The notes: generated from the letters alone by a model not told the origin. A stretch of DNA of 64,000 nt from Qipengyuania_B thermophila (GCF_004153605.1 NZ_SDSI01000006.1:22741-86740), one strand, 5' to 3'. Positions 18,867 to 27,080 are shown, counted from the stretch's first letter. Program-made: numbers and translations.

Positions 18867-19454
18867 TCAGCCCGGCCCGTCATCCTCAGCCTCGTCCCAG
18901 TCCTCGTCCGGGGCAGCGAAGCGGGCGAGGAGAGCGGCGGCGCCGGTCACCCGGCCCGCGATCCGCGCCAGCACCTGCTCCCGCGTCGCTCCCGGCGGCA
19001 GGTCCACAGCGACGTCAGAGGCGAACAGCTGGAACAGGTAGCGGTGCGTCCCGTCCTCGGCCGCCAGCGGCGGCGGCAGCCATTCGGAATTGCCGGCCGC
19101 GTTCTTGCCGGCGCGTGGCGGCGTCTCCCCTTCGAGCAGCTTGGCCCGCTGCGCCGGAAGGCCCCAGACGAGCCAGTGGCAGGGAGCGCCCGGTGCGTCG
19201 ACGTCCTCGACCAGCAGCAGGAGTTCGGCCGTGCCGGAGGGAGGGGCGCTCCAGTCCAGCGGCGGCGCGACGGCGTCCTCCTCGTGCGCGGTGAAGCTTT
19301 CGTCGAGCGCCTCGCCGTTGGCGAAGGCTGCGCTTGTCAGGACCAGTCCTCCGGCGCCGACCACCTCCTCCGGCACACTGGCGATGGCAGGCACGGCGCG
19401 GGGCGGGCCGTCACCCAGAAGCGCGCCGAGCCAGGGGGGTAGGGTCTCGTTCAT
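18867..19454 (-). CDS. YbhB/YbcL family PEBP-like protein
   Basis: 195 residues. Recognised by the phosphatidylethanolamine-binding protein core: PPLDWSAPPSGTAELLLLVE, DVDAPGAPCHWLVWGLPA and HRYLFQLFASD. The Asp and His pairs line the anion-binding pocket in this fold. No signal peptide is obvious, so it is probably cytoplasmic. Bacterial members are annotated as Raf-kinase-inhibitor-like but their function is unproved. AAGGAA lies upstream of the ATG at 19454. It diverges from the S41 protease gene. Confidence 0.85.
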   Translation of the reverse strand: MNETLPPWLGALLGDGPPRAVPAIASVPEEVVGAGGLVLTSAAFANGEALDESFTAHEEDAVAPPLDWSAPPSGTAELLLLVEDVDAPGAPCHWLVWGLPAQRAKLLEGETPPRAGKNAAGNSEWLPPPLAAEDGTHRYLFQLFASDVAVDLPPGATREQVLARIAGRVTGAAALLARFAAPDEDWDEAEDDGPG

Positions 19455-19661
19455 CGTTCGGGCATTCCTTGCTGCATCAGGTCCGCCTCATGGCCGGTGC
19501 CGCGCCGATGGTCGAGCGCTTTCGGCCATACGTCGGTGCACCGACCGCCAGAGCATCCGCACGGGCCACCATCGACCGCCGAAATCTTCGCTTGATCACA
19601 AGGAGTTGTGCGGTCATTCTGCCGGGCTGCGGGGGAACTGACGCAGAAAGACGGGTTCAGG

Positions 19662-21125
19662 ATGCACGCACGCGCAGGGATGAAATCGGGGCGCCGCTGG
19701 CGCATGGTCGTCGCCCTTCTCGCGTCGGCCAGTCTTGCGGCGTGCGGCGGGGGGAGCGGTGGCGGCGGTTCGGGCGGCACGGGCAGCCCGCCATCCGGCG
19801 GCTTCAATCCCGCGCCGTCTCCGACCCCGCCACCAACCGCGCAATGTTCCCTGGCGGAGCGGCAGAGCTGGGTGAAGGCGCAGATCGACCAGTATTACCT
19901 GTTCCCCGAACTGGTGGCGCAAGGGGTGAACCCGGCCGCCTTCACCACGGTGCAGGACTACATCGACGCGCTTGTCGCGCCGGCGCGGGCGCAGGGCCGC
20001 GACCGGTTCTTCACTTACATCACCTCGATCGCGGAGGAAAACGCCCTCATCAACACCGGCTCCAATGCCGGCTTCGGCATCCGGCTGTCCTATCAGGGGA
20101 CGCGGGTGTTCGTGTCCGAAGCGTTCGAGGGTGCGCCGGGCCTTGCGGCCGGTCTCGACCGCGGCACCGAACTGCTCGCCATCAACGGAACCAGCGTCGC
20201 CAGCCTGATCGCGGAGGGCGGGCCGGCGGCCGTGAGCCGTGCCCTGGGGCCGAGCGATCCGGGGGTGACGCGCTCGCTGCGCTTCACCGATGCGAGCGGG
20301 GTTGTCCGCGAGGCGAGCGTGACGAAGGCGGACTACGCCCTCGACCCGGTGTCCGACCGCTACGGCGTGCGGATCCTCGACGACGGCGGCACACGGGTCG
20401 GCTATCTCAACCTGCGCACCTTCATCGTCCGGCGGGGCGATGACGAGCTGCGCGCGGCCTTTCGCCAGTTCCAGGCGGCCGGGGTGACGCAGATCATCCT
20501 CGACTTCCGCTACAATGGCGGCGGTCTCGTCTCTCAGGCGGAGCTGCTCGGCAGCCTGCTGGGCCGCAACTATGTCGGCCAGGTGTTCAGCCGCACGGAA
20601 TTCCGCCCCTCCCTCGCCAGCGAGAACCGGGTCGCGCTGTTCCGCGCCGAGGCCGAGGCGATCGGCGTCACCCGCCTGGCGGTGATCGGCACTGAAGGCA
20701 CCGCGTCCGCGAGCGAGCAGGTCGCCAACGCCTTCATCCCCCTGCTGGGCAGCAACCTCGCCCTTGTCGGGGCGAACACCTCCGGCAAGCCGGTGGGGCA
20801 GATCGCGCTGGACCGGGCGGCGTGCGACGACCGCCTGCGCGTGGTCGCCTTCCGGACCGTCAACGCGGCGGGACAGGGCGACTACTACAACGGCCTTGCG
20901 CGGGTGATGCCGAACACCTGCCGCGCGGCCGACGACCTGTCGCGCCCGCTCGGCGATCCGCAGGAAGCCTCCACCCGCGCCGCGCTGGACTTCCTTGCCG
21001 GTCGCAGCTGCACGCCGATCGCCGGCGAGGGTGTGCAGGCTCCGCAGGCGGCGCAGCCCGAGCGGGCGCTGCTGCGCAGCTTCACCGACAACGCCGCGCA
21101 GCGCGAGGTGCCGGGCCTGTTCTGA
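19662..21125 (+). CDS. S41 family peptidase, lipoprotein
   Basis: 487 residues from ATG 19662 (an ATG at 19680 is possible). A lipoprotein signal ends at LAAC, followed by a Gly/Pro linker. A PDZ-like segment (GAPGLAAGLDRGTELLAING) comes near residue 155, then the S41 core: IILDFRYNGGG, nucleophile Ser in EGTASASEQVANAF, and general-base Lys in ANTSGKPVG. This Ser-Lys dyad is the arrangement of C-terminal processing peptidases. It likely trims envelope proteins or peptides at the outer membrane. No partner gene is adjacent. Confidence 0.88.
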   Translation: MHARAGMKSGRRWRMVVALLASASLAACGGGSGGGGSGGTGSPPSGGFNPAPSPTPPPTAQCSLAERQSWVKAQIDQYYLFPELVAQGVNPAAFTTVQDYIDALVAPARAQGRDRFFTYITSIAEENALINTGSNAGFGIRLSYQGTRVFVSEAFEGAPGLAAGLDRGTELLAINGTSVASLIAEGGPAAVSRALGPSDPGVTRSLRFTDASGVVREASVTKADYALDPVSDRYGVRILDDGGTRVGYLNLRTFIVRRGDDELRAAFRQFQAAGVTQIILDFRYNGGGLVSQAELLGSLLGRNYVGQVFSRTEFRPSLASENRVALFRAEAEAIGVTRLAVIGTEGTASASEQVANAFIPLLGSNLALVGANTSGKPVGQIALDRAACDDRLRVVAFRTVNAAGQGDYYNGLARVMPNTCRAADDLSRPLGDPQEASTRAALDFLAGRSCTPIAGEGVQAPQAAQPERALLRSFTDNAAQREVPGLF

Positions 21126-21149
21126 ACGCCCCCTGCGCTCGGCGCCCTT

Positions 21150-21179
21150 TGACAAGCCGGTCGCGGACATGGCAGCATC
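21150..21179 (+). promoter_or_regulatory. Candidate promoter for the DUF962 gene
   Basis: A consensus -35 TTGACA (21150-21155) is followed at 18 bp by CAGCAT, a weak -10. The predicted start of transcription would fall at or next to the ATG at 21185, implying a leaderless or nearly leaderless message. Confidence 0.35.
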
Positions 21180-21184
21180 GTGTC

Positions 21185-21526
21185 ATGCGCGCGTCGATGA
21201 CACCCGATGCCTTCTGGCTTCACTACCTGCGCGAACATTCGCGTCCGGGGACACGGGCGCTGCACTATGCGGGCACGACGCTCGTGGTCGGGCTGGCCCT
21301 GCTTGCCCTTGTCACGGGGCGGTGGCTGCTGCTCGCCGCCCTGCCGCTGGCCGGCTACGGCTTTGCCTGGCTGGCGCACTGGCTGGTCGAGCGCAACCGG
21401 CCGGCCACCTTCACGCACCCGTGGTGGAGCCTGCGCGCGGACTTCCGCATGTGGTGGCTGTGGCTGACCGGGCGGCTGGAGCCGGAGCTGCGCCGCGCAG
21501 GGGTGCAGCCCGGAACGGCCGTCTAG
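21185..21526 (+). CDS. DUF962 / Mpo1-like membrane protein
   Basis: 113 residues with two membrane segments (GTTLVVGLALLALVT and LAALPLAGYGFAWLAHWLVE) and conserved His-rich ends: FWLHYLREHSRPGTRALHY and HWLVERNRPATFTHP. This matches the DUF962 (YGL010w-like) family; the yeast member Mpo1 is an iron-dependent dioxygenase of 2-hydroxy fatty acids, which would suit a sphingolipid-making bacterium, but that link is inference. Its stop overlaps that of the convergent lipoprotein gene by 4 bp. Confidence 0.8.
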   Translation: MRASMTPDAFWLHYLREHSRPGTRALHYAGTTLVVGLALLALVTGRWLLLAALPLAGYGFAWLAHWLVERNRPATFTHPWWSLRADFRMWWLWLTGRLEPELRRAGVQPGTAV

Positions 21527-21960
21527 GGCGCCGCTGGTCCGCTGAACGGCGTCCGGTCGCTCCACCCGCAGCCCGCCCGCTGCTCCGTTCCCAGCTTCAG
21601 CGTCACGGTGAACGGGTAACGCCGGTCCGACATGCCGTCGGAGCACGGCGCGGCGGTCAGCACCACGTCAAGCGCCGCACCATCAAGCGTGCCGCTGAAC
21701 GACAGGCCGTTGTTGCCCGCGAAGCGGCGCACGCGGGCGGTGCTGCCTGCGGGCGTGTCCGGTGTCGTGTAGGTCAGCGTGTCGCCCTGAACGCTCGCGT
21801 TCCAGAACGGCTCCGTGCCGATCATCCGCACCGTCTCGTCCGGGCCGATGCCGGAGAAGGGAGAGGTCTGGTCGGACTGCCCCATCGTTCCGCAGGCGGA
21901 CAGGGCAAGCGCGGCCGCGCCCGCCCACATCCCGACACGCACCCGGTCACCGCGGCGCAT
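21523..21960 (-). CDS. Small lipoprotein with MliC/COG3650-like domain
   Basis: 145 residues. A lipoprotein signal ends in LALSAC, followed by a beta-rich domain: VRMIGTEPFWNASVQGDTL, two Cys (APCSDG and AGCGWSD) that could pair, and AGNNGLSFSGTLDG. It resembles small COG3650-type periplasmic lipoproteins found in sphingomonads; function unknown. ATG at 21960 overlaps the 3' end of the preceding small lipoprotein gene by 14 bp, so the two form an operon. Confidence 0.7.
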   Translation of the reverse strand: MRRGDRVRVGMWAGAAALALSACGTMGQSDQTSPFSGIGPDETVRMIGTEPFWNASVQGDTLTYTTPDTPAGSTARVRRFAGNNGLSFSGTLDGAALDVVLTAAPCSDGMSDRRYPFTVTLKLGTEQRAGCGWSDRTPFSGPAAP

Positions 21961-22219
21961 CGGCGATGGTTCCGTCCTCGTTGGTCGTGTAGCCACCCTG
22001 CGGACCGCCGGCAGCCGTGGCCGGGGCGGCCGTCGTGGCGGTGCCGGGCTCGACGCCGGGCGGAACGGCCTGCACCGGGGCGGGCGTTGCCGCCACTCCC
22101 GCCGCGGGCGCGGTTGCGCCGGCCTGCGTCGGCAGGTCGGTGTTCGTCGGCGCGTTCTGGTTGCAGGCGGCCGCGAGCAGCAGCACGGGGGCACTCAAGA
22201 CCGCAAGGCGAAGGGGCAT
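21947..22219 (-). CDS. Small Ala/Pro/Thr-rich lipoprotein, unknown function
   Basis: 90 residues: signal peptide MPLRLAVLSAPVLLLAAAC with a lipobox Cys at residue 19, then a low-complexity Ala/Thr/Pro linker and a short acidic end (GYTTNEDGTIADAPR). GAAAGGAAC precedes the ATG. It is probably a tethered surface or periplasmic peptide and is translationally close to the next lipoprotein. No homology is recognised beyond similar small sphingomonad lipoproteins. Confidence 0.6.
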   Translation of the reverse strand: MPLRLAVLSAPVLLLAAACNQNAPTNTDLPTQAGATAPAAGVAATPAPVQAVPPGVEPGTATTAAPATAAGGPQGGYTTNEDGTIADAPR

Positions 22220-22261
22220 CGGGCAGTTCCTTTCTGGCAGTGTCACCGTCGAACGATCGTC

Positions 22262-22278
22262 CCGGCATGGAGTGCCGG
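22262..22278. terminator. Candidate hairpin between DUF3429 gene and small lipoprotein gene
   Basis: CCGGCA (22262-22267) pairs with TGCCGG (22273-22278) around a 5-nt loop, 16 bp after the end of the DUF3429 frame on the minus strand. No T-run follows. Confidence 0.3.
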
Positions 22279-22293
22279 CACGACGCTTGCTCC

Positions 22294-22821
22294 TCAAGAC
22301 AGCGCGACGAGCAGCGTTGCCGCAGCCAGTCCCTCCGACAGCGGCCAGCGCAAGCGCATCCACCAGCGCGGCGCATGATGCCGCGCGAGACGGCGATCGA
22401 CAAGCGGGCTCGCCGCCAGCGCCAGCGCCAGCACCACCAGCGACGGTCCCGGCCACTGGAGCCCGAACACCCACGGCAGATAGGTGGCGAGCGCGAGCAG
22501 GCTGGGCGCCACGGCCGCGATCCAGAGAGAGGTCGGGACCGGCTCGTGCCGGTGGTCGGCCGCTGCGGCGAGACCCCACCACAGCCCGCCGAGAAACGAG
22601 AGGATGAGCGCCGCATAACCCCAGGCGATAGCCAGAGCGGCATAGCGCCACTCCGGCGGTCCCGCCCACACCGCCGCCGCGCAGGCGAGCTGCGGCAGCA
22701 GGCCGGCCCAGCCGAGCCGGAGCGGCCAGTGCGGGACGGCCGCCTGCCCATGCCCGTGCCGGTCCGGCGATGGGTGTCCGGGGCGGCCCAGCTGTTCGAC
22801 CGGGCCTTGGTCGCCTCTCAA
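22294..22821 (-). CDS. DUF3429 membrane protein (TTG start)
   Basis: 175 residues with about five membrane segments, including LGWAGLLPQLACAAAVWAG, YAALILSFLGGLWWGLA and LWIAAVAPSLLALATYLP; the helix FLGGLWWGLA is typical of DUF3429. No ATG or GTG exists near the start of the domain. TTG at 22821 fits because it overlaps the upstream stop as TTGA, mirroring the ATGA and GTGA couplings seen elsewhere here. Inner-membrane protein of unknown function, cotranscribed with the secreted protein upstream. Confidence 0.72.
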   Translation of the reverse strand: MRGDQGPVEQLGRPGHPSPDRHGHGQAAVPHWPLRLGWAGLLPQLACAAAVWAGPPEWRYAALAIAWGYAALILSFLGGLWWGLAAAADHRHEPVPTSLWIAAVAPSLLALATYLPWVFGLQWPGPSLVVLALALAASPLVDRRLARHHAPRWWMRLRWPLSEGLAAATLLVALS

Positions 22822-23390
22822 TGTTTCGGACCTGCCGGTTGAGCGCCGTCCGCCTCGGAGATGTCGAGATGAACCACGCTCACCGCCGTGTGGACGGAAA
22901 TCTCGTCCGTCAGCATCAGCTCGACCGTGTAGCGCCCCAGCATTTCCCCCGGCTCGATCGTGACCGCCACGGCTCCGGGAGCGAGCGCGAAGCCGTTGCC
23001 GGCGGGAGCCGGGCCGAGCGGCCATGCGTCGAAGGCCAGTTCCTCGCCATAGGGCTGTCCGTCCGGGGCGGTGATCCGGACGCGCGCCGACAGCCAGCAC
23101 TTGCCGTCCGGGTCGCGGCGGCAATTGCCGAACAGGATGAGCTGCTGCACGCGCTGAAGGCGGCGGGCCGCAAGCGACGTGCGGGGAGCGGGACGGGCTC
23201 CGCTGCCCATCTGCTGCGCCAGAGTGTCGGGATCGGTGGTCCACAGGTGGATCACGTGGAGATTGCCGGCACGGCTTTCGACGGCGGCGACATTCGCCTG
23301 CGGCTGCGCGGACAGTGGCGCGGCGAGGAGGGCGAGGAGGGCAGTGGCGAGTGTCCCGAGGCTCCGTCCGATGCTCGTCATGCCGGTCAT
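22818..23390 (-). CDS. Secreted protein of unknown function
   Basis: About 190 residues with a Sec signal peptide (LATALLALLAAPLSAQPQ). The mature part has a Cys pair (LFGNCRRDPDGKCWLSARVR) and an Ig-like beta pattern (GEELAFDAWPL, GEMLGRYTVELMLTDEISVH), suggesting a periplasmic beta-sandwich. No known family was recognised. ATG 23390 is preferred because GAAAGG lies 8 nt upstream; ATG 23381 is the alternative. Its stop overlaps the TTG start of the DUF3429 gene. Confidence 0.65.
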   Translation of the reverse strand: MTGMTSIGRSLGTLATALLALLAAPLSAQPQANVAAVESRAGNLHVIHLWTTDPDTLAQQMGSGARPAPRTSLAARRLQRVQQLILFGNCRRDPDGKCWLSARVRITAPDGQPYGEELAFDAWPLGPAPAGNGFALAPGAVAVTIEPGEMLGRYTVELMLTDEISVHTAVSVVHLDISEADGAQPAGPKH

Positions 23391-23515
23391 CCCCAACGCC
23401 TTTCGCCAGACTGCGCCGCGCCCAGAATGACGTGTTCCCGCGCGGGCGACAACACGAAAAGGGGAGGCCCCGGCCGGCGCCGCCCCTCAGCCTTGTCCGC
23501 GGGCCGTGCAGCGCT

Positions 23516-24121
23516 TCAGCGCGGCATCAGCACCCGGTCGATGGCGTGGATCACGCCGTTGCTGGCATTGACGTCGGTCTGCACCACGCGCGCGCGGTTG
23601 CCGGCGGCGTCGGTCAGGACCACGGTGTTGCCATCGAGCGTCGCGGTGAGTGTCGCGCCGTTGACGGTCGTCAGCCGGTGCCCGCCGCTCCCCGCAGCCT
23701 GAACGGCCTGCGTCAGCGTGGCCGCATCGGTCGTCCCCGGCACCACATGGTAGGTCAGGATCGAGCGCAGATCCTCGCGTCCGGCCGGGCTGAGCAGCTG
23801 GTCACGTGTCGCCTGCGGCACCCCGTTGAAGGCCGCGTTGGTGGGCGCGAACACGGTGAACGGCCCGGGACCGGACAGCGTCTCGCCCAGTCCCGCCGAC
23901 TGCACCGCCGTCACCAGTGTCGAGAAATCCGGATTGCCCTGAGCGACCTGAACCACGTTCCCCGAGGCGGCCGGTGCGGTGGCGGTGGCCGTCGTCCCGG
24001 CGACCGTGGTGTCGGCCGTCGTCGTCGTGGTGGTGGTGCCGGTGCCGGTGTCGTTCGCCGACCCGCACGCCGTCAGGGCAAGCGCGCCGAGCCCGGCAAA
24101 GAGTGCTGTCCGTGTCCTCAT
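23516..24121 (-). CDS. Fasciclin (FAS1) domain lipoprotein
   Basis: 201 residues: lipobox LALTAC near residue 17, a low-complexity Thr run, then one FAS1 domain from about residue 60 with its two signature boxes, FTVFAPTNAAFNGVP and NGVIHAIDRVLMP, and YHVVPG between them. FAS1 domains mediate adhesion between cells or to matrix. The 5' leader holds a GACGGG/CCCGTC hairpin at 24165-24183. GAAAGAA precedes the ATG. Confidence 0.9.
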   Translation of the reverse strand: MRTRTALFAGLGALALTACGSANDTGTGTTTTTTTADTTVAGTTATATAPAASGNVVQVAQGNPDFSTLVTAVQSAGLGETLSGPGPFTVFAPTNAAFNGVPQATRDQLLSPAGREDLRSILTYHVVPGTTDAATLTQAVQAAGSGGHRLTTVNGATLTATLDGNTVVLTDAAGNRARVVQTDVNASNGVIHAIDRVLMPR

Positions 24122-24275
24122 TGGTCCGTTCTTTCCGTTCGCAATTGATCCGCACGGGGTTGCGGACGGGCTCGCGACCCGTCTGCACCCCGCAACTTGA
24201 CGATTGTTAATGCCGGTTGTTCCAGCCGCGGCGGTTTCGTGGCGGCGTTTGGGAACAATCCCGTGGTGCGGGCAC

Positions 24276-24313
24276 AAAAAAGGCGCCAGGCCGGATCTTC
24301 CCCGCCTGGCGCC
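24276..24313 (-). terminator. Intrinsic terminator of the cold-shock gene
   Basis: On the minus strand GGCGCCAGGC and GCCTGGCGCC form a perfect 10-bp stem with a 12-nt loop, followed by TTTTTT (24281 down to 24276). It lies about 25 bp past the cold-shock stop codon, the clearest Rho-independent terminator in the window. Confidence 0.93.
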
Positions 24314-24338
24314 TTTCGAGCGCTGGAACGCCGCGGCG

Positions 24339-24551
24339 TCAGCCGGCGGGTGAGAGGTTCACGGCGCTTTCCTTGCCGTTGCGGCCGCGCTCGACCTCGA
24401 AGTTCAGCCGCTGATCCTTGTCGAGCGTGTGCATCCCGGCCGCCTGCACGGCGGTGATGTGGACGAAGCTGTCAGCCGAGCCGTCATCGGGCTGGATGAA
24501 GCCATAGCCCTTGTCGGCGTTGAAGAATTTGACGGTGCCAGTCTTGGTCAT
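24339..24551 (-). CDS. Cold-shock protein, CspA family
   Basis: 70 residues forming one cold-shock domain with RNP1 GTVKFFNADKGYGFIQPD and RNP2 DSFVHITAV. It binds single-stranded RNA/DNA and melts RNA structure. GAAAGGAAC precedes the ATG. The long leader upstream contains a perfect 7-bp hairpin and the gene ends at a strong terminator, so it is monocistronic. Confidence 0.95.
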   Translation of the reverse strand: MTKTGTVKFFNADKGYGFIQPDDGSADSFVHITAVQAAGMHTLDKDQRLNFEVERGRNGKESAVNLSPAG

Positions 24552-24954
24552 GTGGAGTTCCTTTCAAGAACGTCGTGGTGTGTCCGGCGTCGTGCCGGAC
24601 GGTCGTGCTTCGCATCGTTCAGGGAAGGGAACTCGTCCTCTGCGGCTGGCGCGGCTGAAGCCGGGCGGCGCAAAATCGGAAATCCGTCGCAATCGTCGAC
24701 GTCAGCCCCGTTGCCGTAGCACGATACGCTCCAATCTCCTAATCGTGGATTTCCTCGCCATCCTGGTGGAACCGGGAGACGCATGGCTCGCTCAGGAAGG
24801 TCAGGAGGGCAGGCAGGTTGTGCAGACAGATGAAGGCGAGTGCAGGTGGGACACGGGCGCGCTGGCTGCGCCGGCCCGTATGCCTGTGCAGCCGGATGAC
24901 CTCCACAGGCTGTCCGGCGGCGCAGCGTGTGCGGGGCGGGGATCGGCGCGGCGG
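24552..24954. other. Cold-shock gene leader and promoter region, 403 bp
   Basis: I see no supported gene here. On the minus strand it supplies the cold-shock gene's leader, with GTCCGGC/GCCGGAC (24582-24600, 5-nt loop) about 30 nt upstream of the start codon, a possible temperature-sensitive element. The part from about 24750 might belong to an extended N-terminus of the DUF2061 gene, which is open in frame but lacks recognisable domain sequence. Confidence 0.4.
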
Positions 24955-25476
24955 ATGATGCCCGTGTTCTCTCCAGAGGCGGCGACCGGTGCGGACCTGC
25001 TCGGAAGGGCGGAGGCGATCCGCGTCCGCTTCGGCCGTTGCCAGCACAACGGCGCGGCGCTCACCGCGCGGTGGGACGGGCACGACGTCGCCGTGCCGCC
25101 GACGGCGGCCGGTGCCGGGGAGATCCGCACCGCGCCCGTGCCGCGTCCGGTCGCGCAGGGCGGGTCTGCTCCGGCCTCATCCCCGTCCCGCGCGCCGGCC
25201 GAGGCCGGCAGTGCCGAACCGTGGGTGCCGCCGCGCTGGCTGGTGCCGTTTGGCCGGGATTTCACCAAGACCCTGACCTTTCTGGCGCTGCACCTGCTGG
25301 TCGGCTTCACCGTGGCCTATGTATTCACGGGGTCAGTCGCGATCGCCAGCGGCATCGCCCTCGTCGAGCCGCTGGTGAACGCGGTGGTGTTCTTCTTTCA
25401 CGAGAAGGCGTGGCGGCGATCGGAGGTGCCGCTGCTCGACATCATGCTTCACCGCCACACGCGGACCGGCGTCTGA
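24955..25476 (+). CDS. DUF2061 membrane protein with extended N-terminus
   Basis: About 173 residues. The last 65 are a DUF2061 domain: FTKTLTFLALHLLVGFTVAY, a second helix SVAIASGIALVEPLVNAVVF and FFHEKAWRR. The first 100 residues are Ala/Pro/Arg-rich with no recognised domain. DUF2061 proteins are small inner-membrane proteins of unknown role. ATG 24955 (or 24958) is used; an upstream in-frame ATG at 24880 is possible. It ends 19 bp before the convergent hibernation-factor gene. Confidence 0.7.
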   Translation: MMPVFSPEAATGADLLGRAEAIRVRFGRCQHNGAALTARWDGHDVAVPPTAAGAGEIRTAPVPRPVAQGGSAPASSPSRAPAEAGSAEPWVPPRWLVPFGRDFTKTLTFLALHLLVGFTVAYVFTGSVAIASGIALVEPLVNAVVFFFHEKAWRRSEVPLLDIMLHRHTRTGV

Positions 25477-25495
25477 GCACCGGGCCGCAGCCCCG

Positions 25496-25819
25496 TCATC
25501 CGCGCGGGTGCCGGTCGGCCTTGCCGAAGTGGCTGTCGAGCAGCGACACGAGCTTCGCGCCGGCCTGACGGGCGGCGGAGTCGACGTCACCGGCTGTCGC
25601 CGTGACCGCCACCGGTGCGCCGCCGCGCGGGCGCGCCTCGATCGTGCACTTCTTGTCGTCCGCGCCGCCGCGGGAGGCGTTTTCGTCCACCACATGCACT
25701 TCCAGGCGGGTCAGGCGGTCGGCGAACCGCGCCAGCCGTTCGCGCAGCTGCGTTTCGATGCGCTCGGCGACGTTCTCGGTTCCCATCACGCTGCTGTCGG
25801 TGTTGAACTGGAAGTCCAT
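25496..25819 (-). CDS. Short ribosome hibernation factor, HPF/RaiA family
   Basis: 107 residues with the HPF/RaiA beta-alpha fold: helix VAERIETQLRERLARFADRL, strand LEVHVVDENA, strand KKCTIEARPRG and a final helix AARQAGAKLVSLLDSHFGK. Such proteins bind the ribosomal decoding region in stationary phase. The length is that of the short form without the dimerisation domain. No rpoN or pts gene is adjacent, so this may be a second copy in the genome. Confidence 0.82.
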   Translation of the reverse strand: MDFQFNTDSSVMGTENVAERIETQLRERLARFADRLTRLEVHVVDENASRGGADDKKCTIEARPRGGAPVAVTATAGDVDSAARQAGAKLVSLLDSHFGKADRHPRG

Positions 25820-25935
25820 GCTCTGCTCTCTCCTTGATGTGGCCGGTATGAAGGAGAACCGGGCGGGGGCGCCGGCGGTTCCGGACGGCGCGCGTGGACT
25901 GGCGGGATGAGACCTGGGTCGCTACCATCCTGCCG

Positions 25936-26565
25936 ATGAAGCCCGTTTTCGGCCCCGGACGCGTTCTGGCCCTGCTTTGTGCGGCGGCGCTCTCCGGCTG
26001 CGTGTCCGCCAGCGCCGGACGCCATGCTGCACAGGACGCGTTCTTCGCCGCCCTGTCGAGCCACTGCGGGCGGGCCTATGCCGGCGCTCTGGTGTCGAGC
26101 GATGCGGCCGACGCCGCCATGGCCGGCCGGGCGATGCAGATGCACGTGCGCGACTGCACGGGGACGCGGGTGGCCATCGCCTTCCACATCGAGACCGCCG
26201 ATGGCGTGTGGGACCGCTCGCGCACCTGGCTGGTCAGCCGGGTGGAGGAGGGGCTGCTGCTGCAGCACGATCACCGCCATGCCGACGGCAGCGCGGATGC
26301 GGTGACGCTCTATGGCGGCCGTACGACCGGCCCGGGGACCCCGCGCGCGCAGGAGTTTCCGGTCGATCCGTTCAGCATCGCCCTGTTCCGGGCAAACGGC
26401 CTCGAGGCCAGCGTCACGAACGTCTGGCGCGTGGAGGTCGACCCGCGCGGCGTGCCGGGCGGCCGCTATGCCTATCAGCTCCGCCGCGAGGGGCGGCTGT
26501 TCAGGGTCGAGTTCGACACCACGCGGCCCATCCCCGTGCCTCCGCCGGCGTGGGGCTGGACATGA
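25936..26565 (+). CDS. Secreted lipoprotein of unknown function
   Basis: 209 residues with a lipoprotein signal (LALLCAAALSGC). Mature part: an Ala-rich helix with two Cys (SSHCGRAYAG, VRDCTGTR) likely bridged, then beta strands (RVAIAFHIETADGVWDRSRT, LLLQHDHRHADGS). It looks like a small calycin-like or lipid-binding envelope protein, but no family was recognised with certainty. Confidence 0.7.
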   Translation: MKPVFGPGRVLALLCAAALSGCVSASAGRHAAQDAFFAALSSHCGRAYAGALVSSDAADAAMAGRAMQMHVRDCTGTRVAIAFHIETADGVWDRSRTWLVSRVEEGLLLQHDHRHADGSADAVTLYGGRTTGPGTPRAQEFPVDPFSIALFRANGLEASVTNVWRVEVDPRGVPGGRYAYQLRREGRLFRVEFDTTRPIPVPPPAWGWT

Positions 26566-26583
26566 CGCGGGCGGCCGCCGCCG

Positions 26584-26754
26584 TCACCCGTGGCAGAGGC
26601 AGCCCGCATGGGCGCAGCCGGCCCCGTCCTGATGGTGCGAGGCACAGGTGTCGCTGCAGAAGCCGCGTCCGTCGGCCATGATGGCCTCGCTCGCTCCTAC
26701 GACGCACACGCAGTCCGCGCAGGCGCACTTCACCATTTCAACGGCGACACTCAT
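26584..26754 (-). CDS. smtA: Metallothionein, SmtA/BmtA family
   Basis: 56 residues with nine Cys and four His: KCACADCVCVV, then RGFCSDTCASHH, then AGCAHAGCLCHG. Nine Cys plus His is the composition of the cyanobacterial and pseudomonad zinc metallothioneins, which hold a Zn4Cys9His2 cluster and sequester zinc or cadmium. The CxCxxCxC opening and the FCSxxC zinc-finger core match that family. The ATG overlaps the stop of the ArsR/SmtB gene (ATGA), so the two are translationally coupled and presumably induced by metal. Confidence 0.93.
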   Translation of the reverse strand: MSVAVEMVKCACADCVCVVGASEAIMADGRGFCSDTCASHHQDGAGCAHAGCLCHG

Positions 26755-27080
26755 GACTCGTTCTCCTCTTCGCCCTCATCGGGCTCGCGCATGTGTTCAA
26801 GCATGTTGATGAGCATCGAACGGACATGACAGTCGGGAAGATCGTAATACACCCGCCGCCCGGCCCGATGCTGGCGAAGCAGGCGACCGGCCCGCAGCAG
26901 CCGCAGATGCTGCGACACGAGGCTCTGGCTGATGCCCGCAAGCGCCGTCAGTTCGCCGACGCTGCGCGGACCGTCCAGACAGGCCGTCACCAGCCGGAGG
27001 CGGTTCGGCTCTCCGAGCAGGCGGAACAGCTCCGCAAGCTGGGTGCCTTCGTCACGGTCGAGACTGATACTCTTCAACAT
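26751..27080 (-). CDS. ArsR/SmtB family metal-responsive repressor
   Basis: 109 residues with the winged-helix core: LGEPNRLRLVTACLDGPRSV, recognition helix SQSLVSQHLRLLRAGRLLRQ and wing RRVYYDLPDCHVRSML. The DLPDCHVR segment on the alpha5 side resembles the metal-sensing Asp/His positions of SmtB (zinc site). The start at 27080 is inside an imperfect palindrome. Coupling to the metallothionein gene suggests that it represses the operon and is released by zinc or cadmium. Confidence 0.9.
   Translation of the reverse strand: MLKSISLDRDEGTQLAELFRLLGEPNRLRLVTACLDGPRSVGELTALAGISQSLVSQHLRLLRAGRLLRQHRAGRRVYYDLPDCHVRSMLINMLEHMREPDEGEEENES

Noticed and set aside
24030..24060. Short ACC/GTC-rich tract (Thr run in the fasciclin protein) considered as a microsatellite or CRISPR-like repeat
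   Set aside because: It is an in-frame Thr linker between the lipobox and the FAS1 domain with no spacers.
24739..25083. Minus-strand frame with a hydrophobic end that looked like a transposase remnant
   Set aside because: No DDE residues, no terminal inverted repeats, no target duplication; too short to support.
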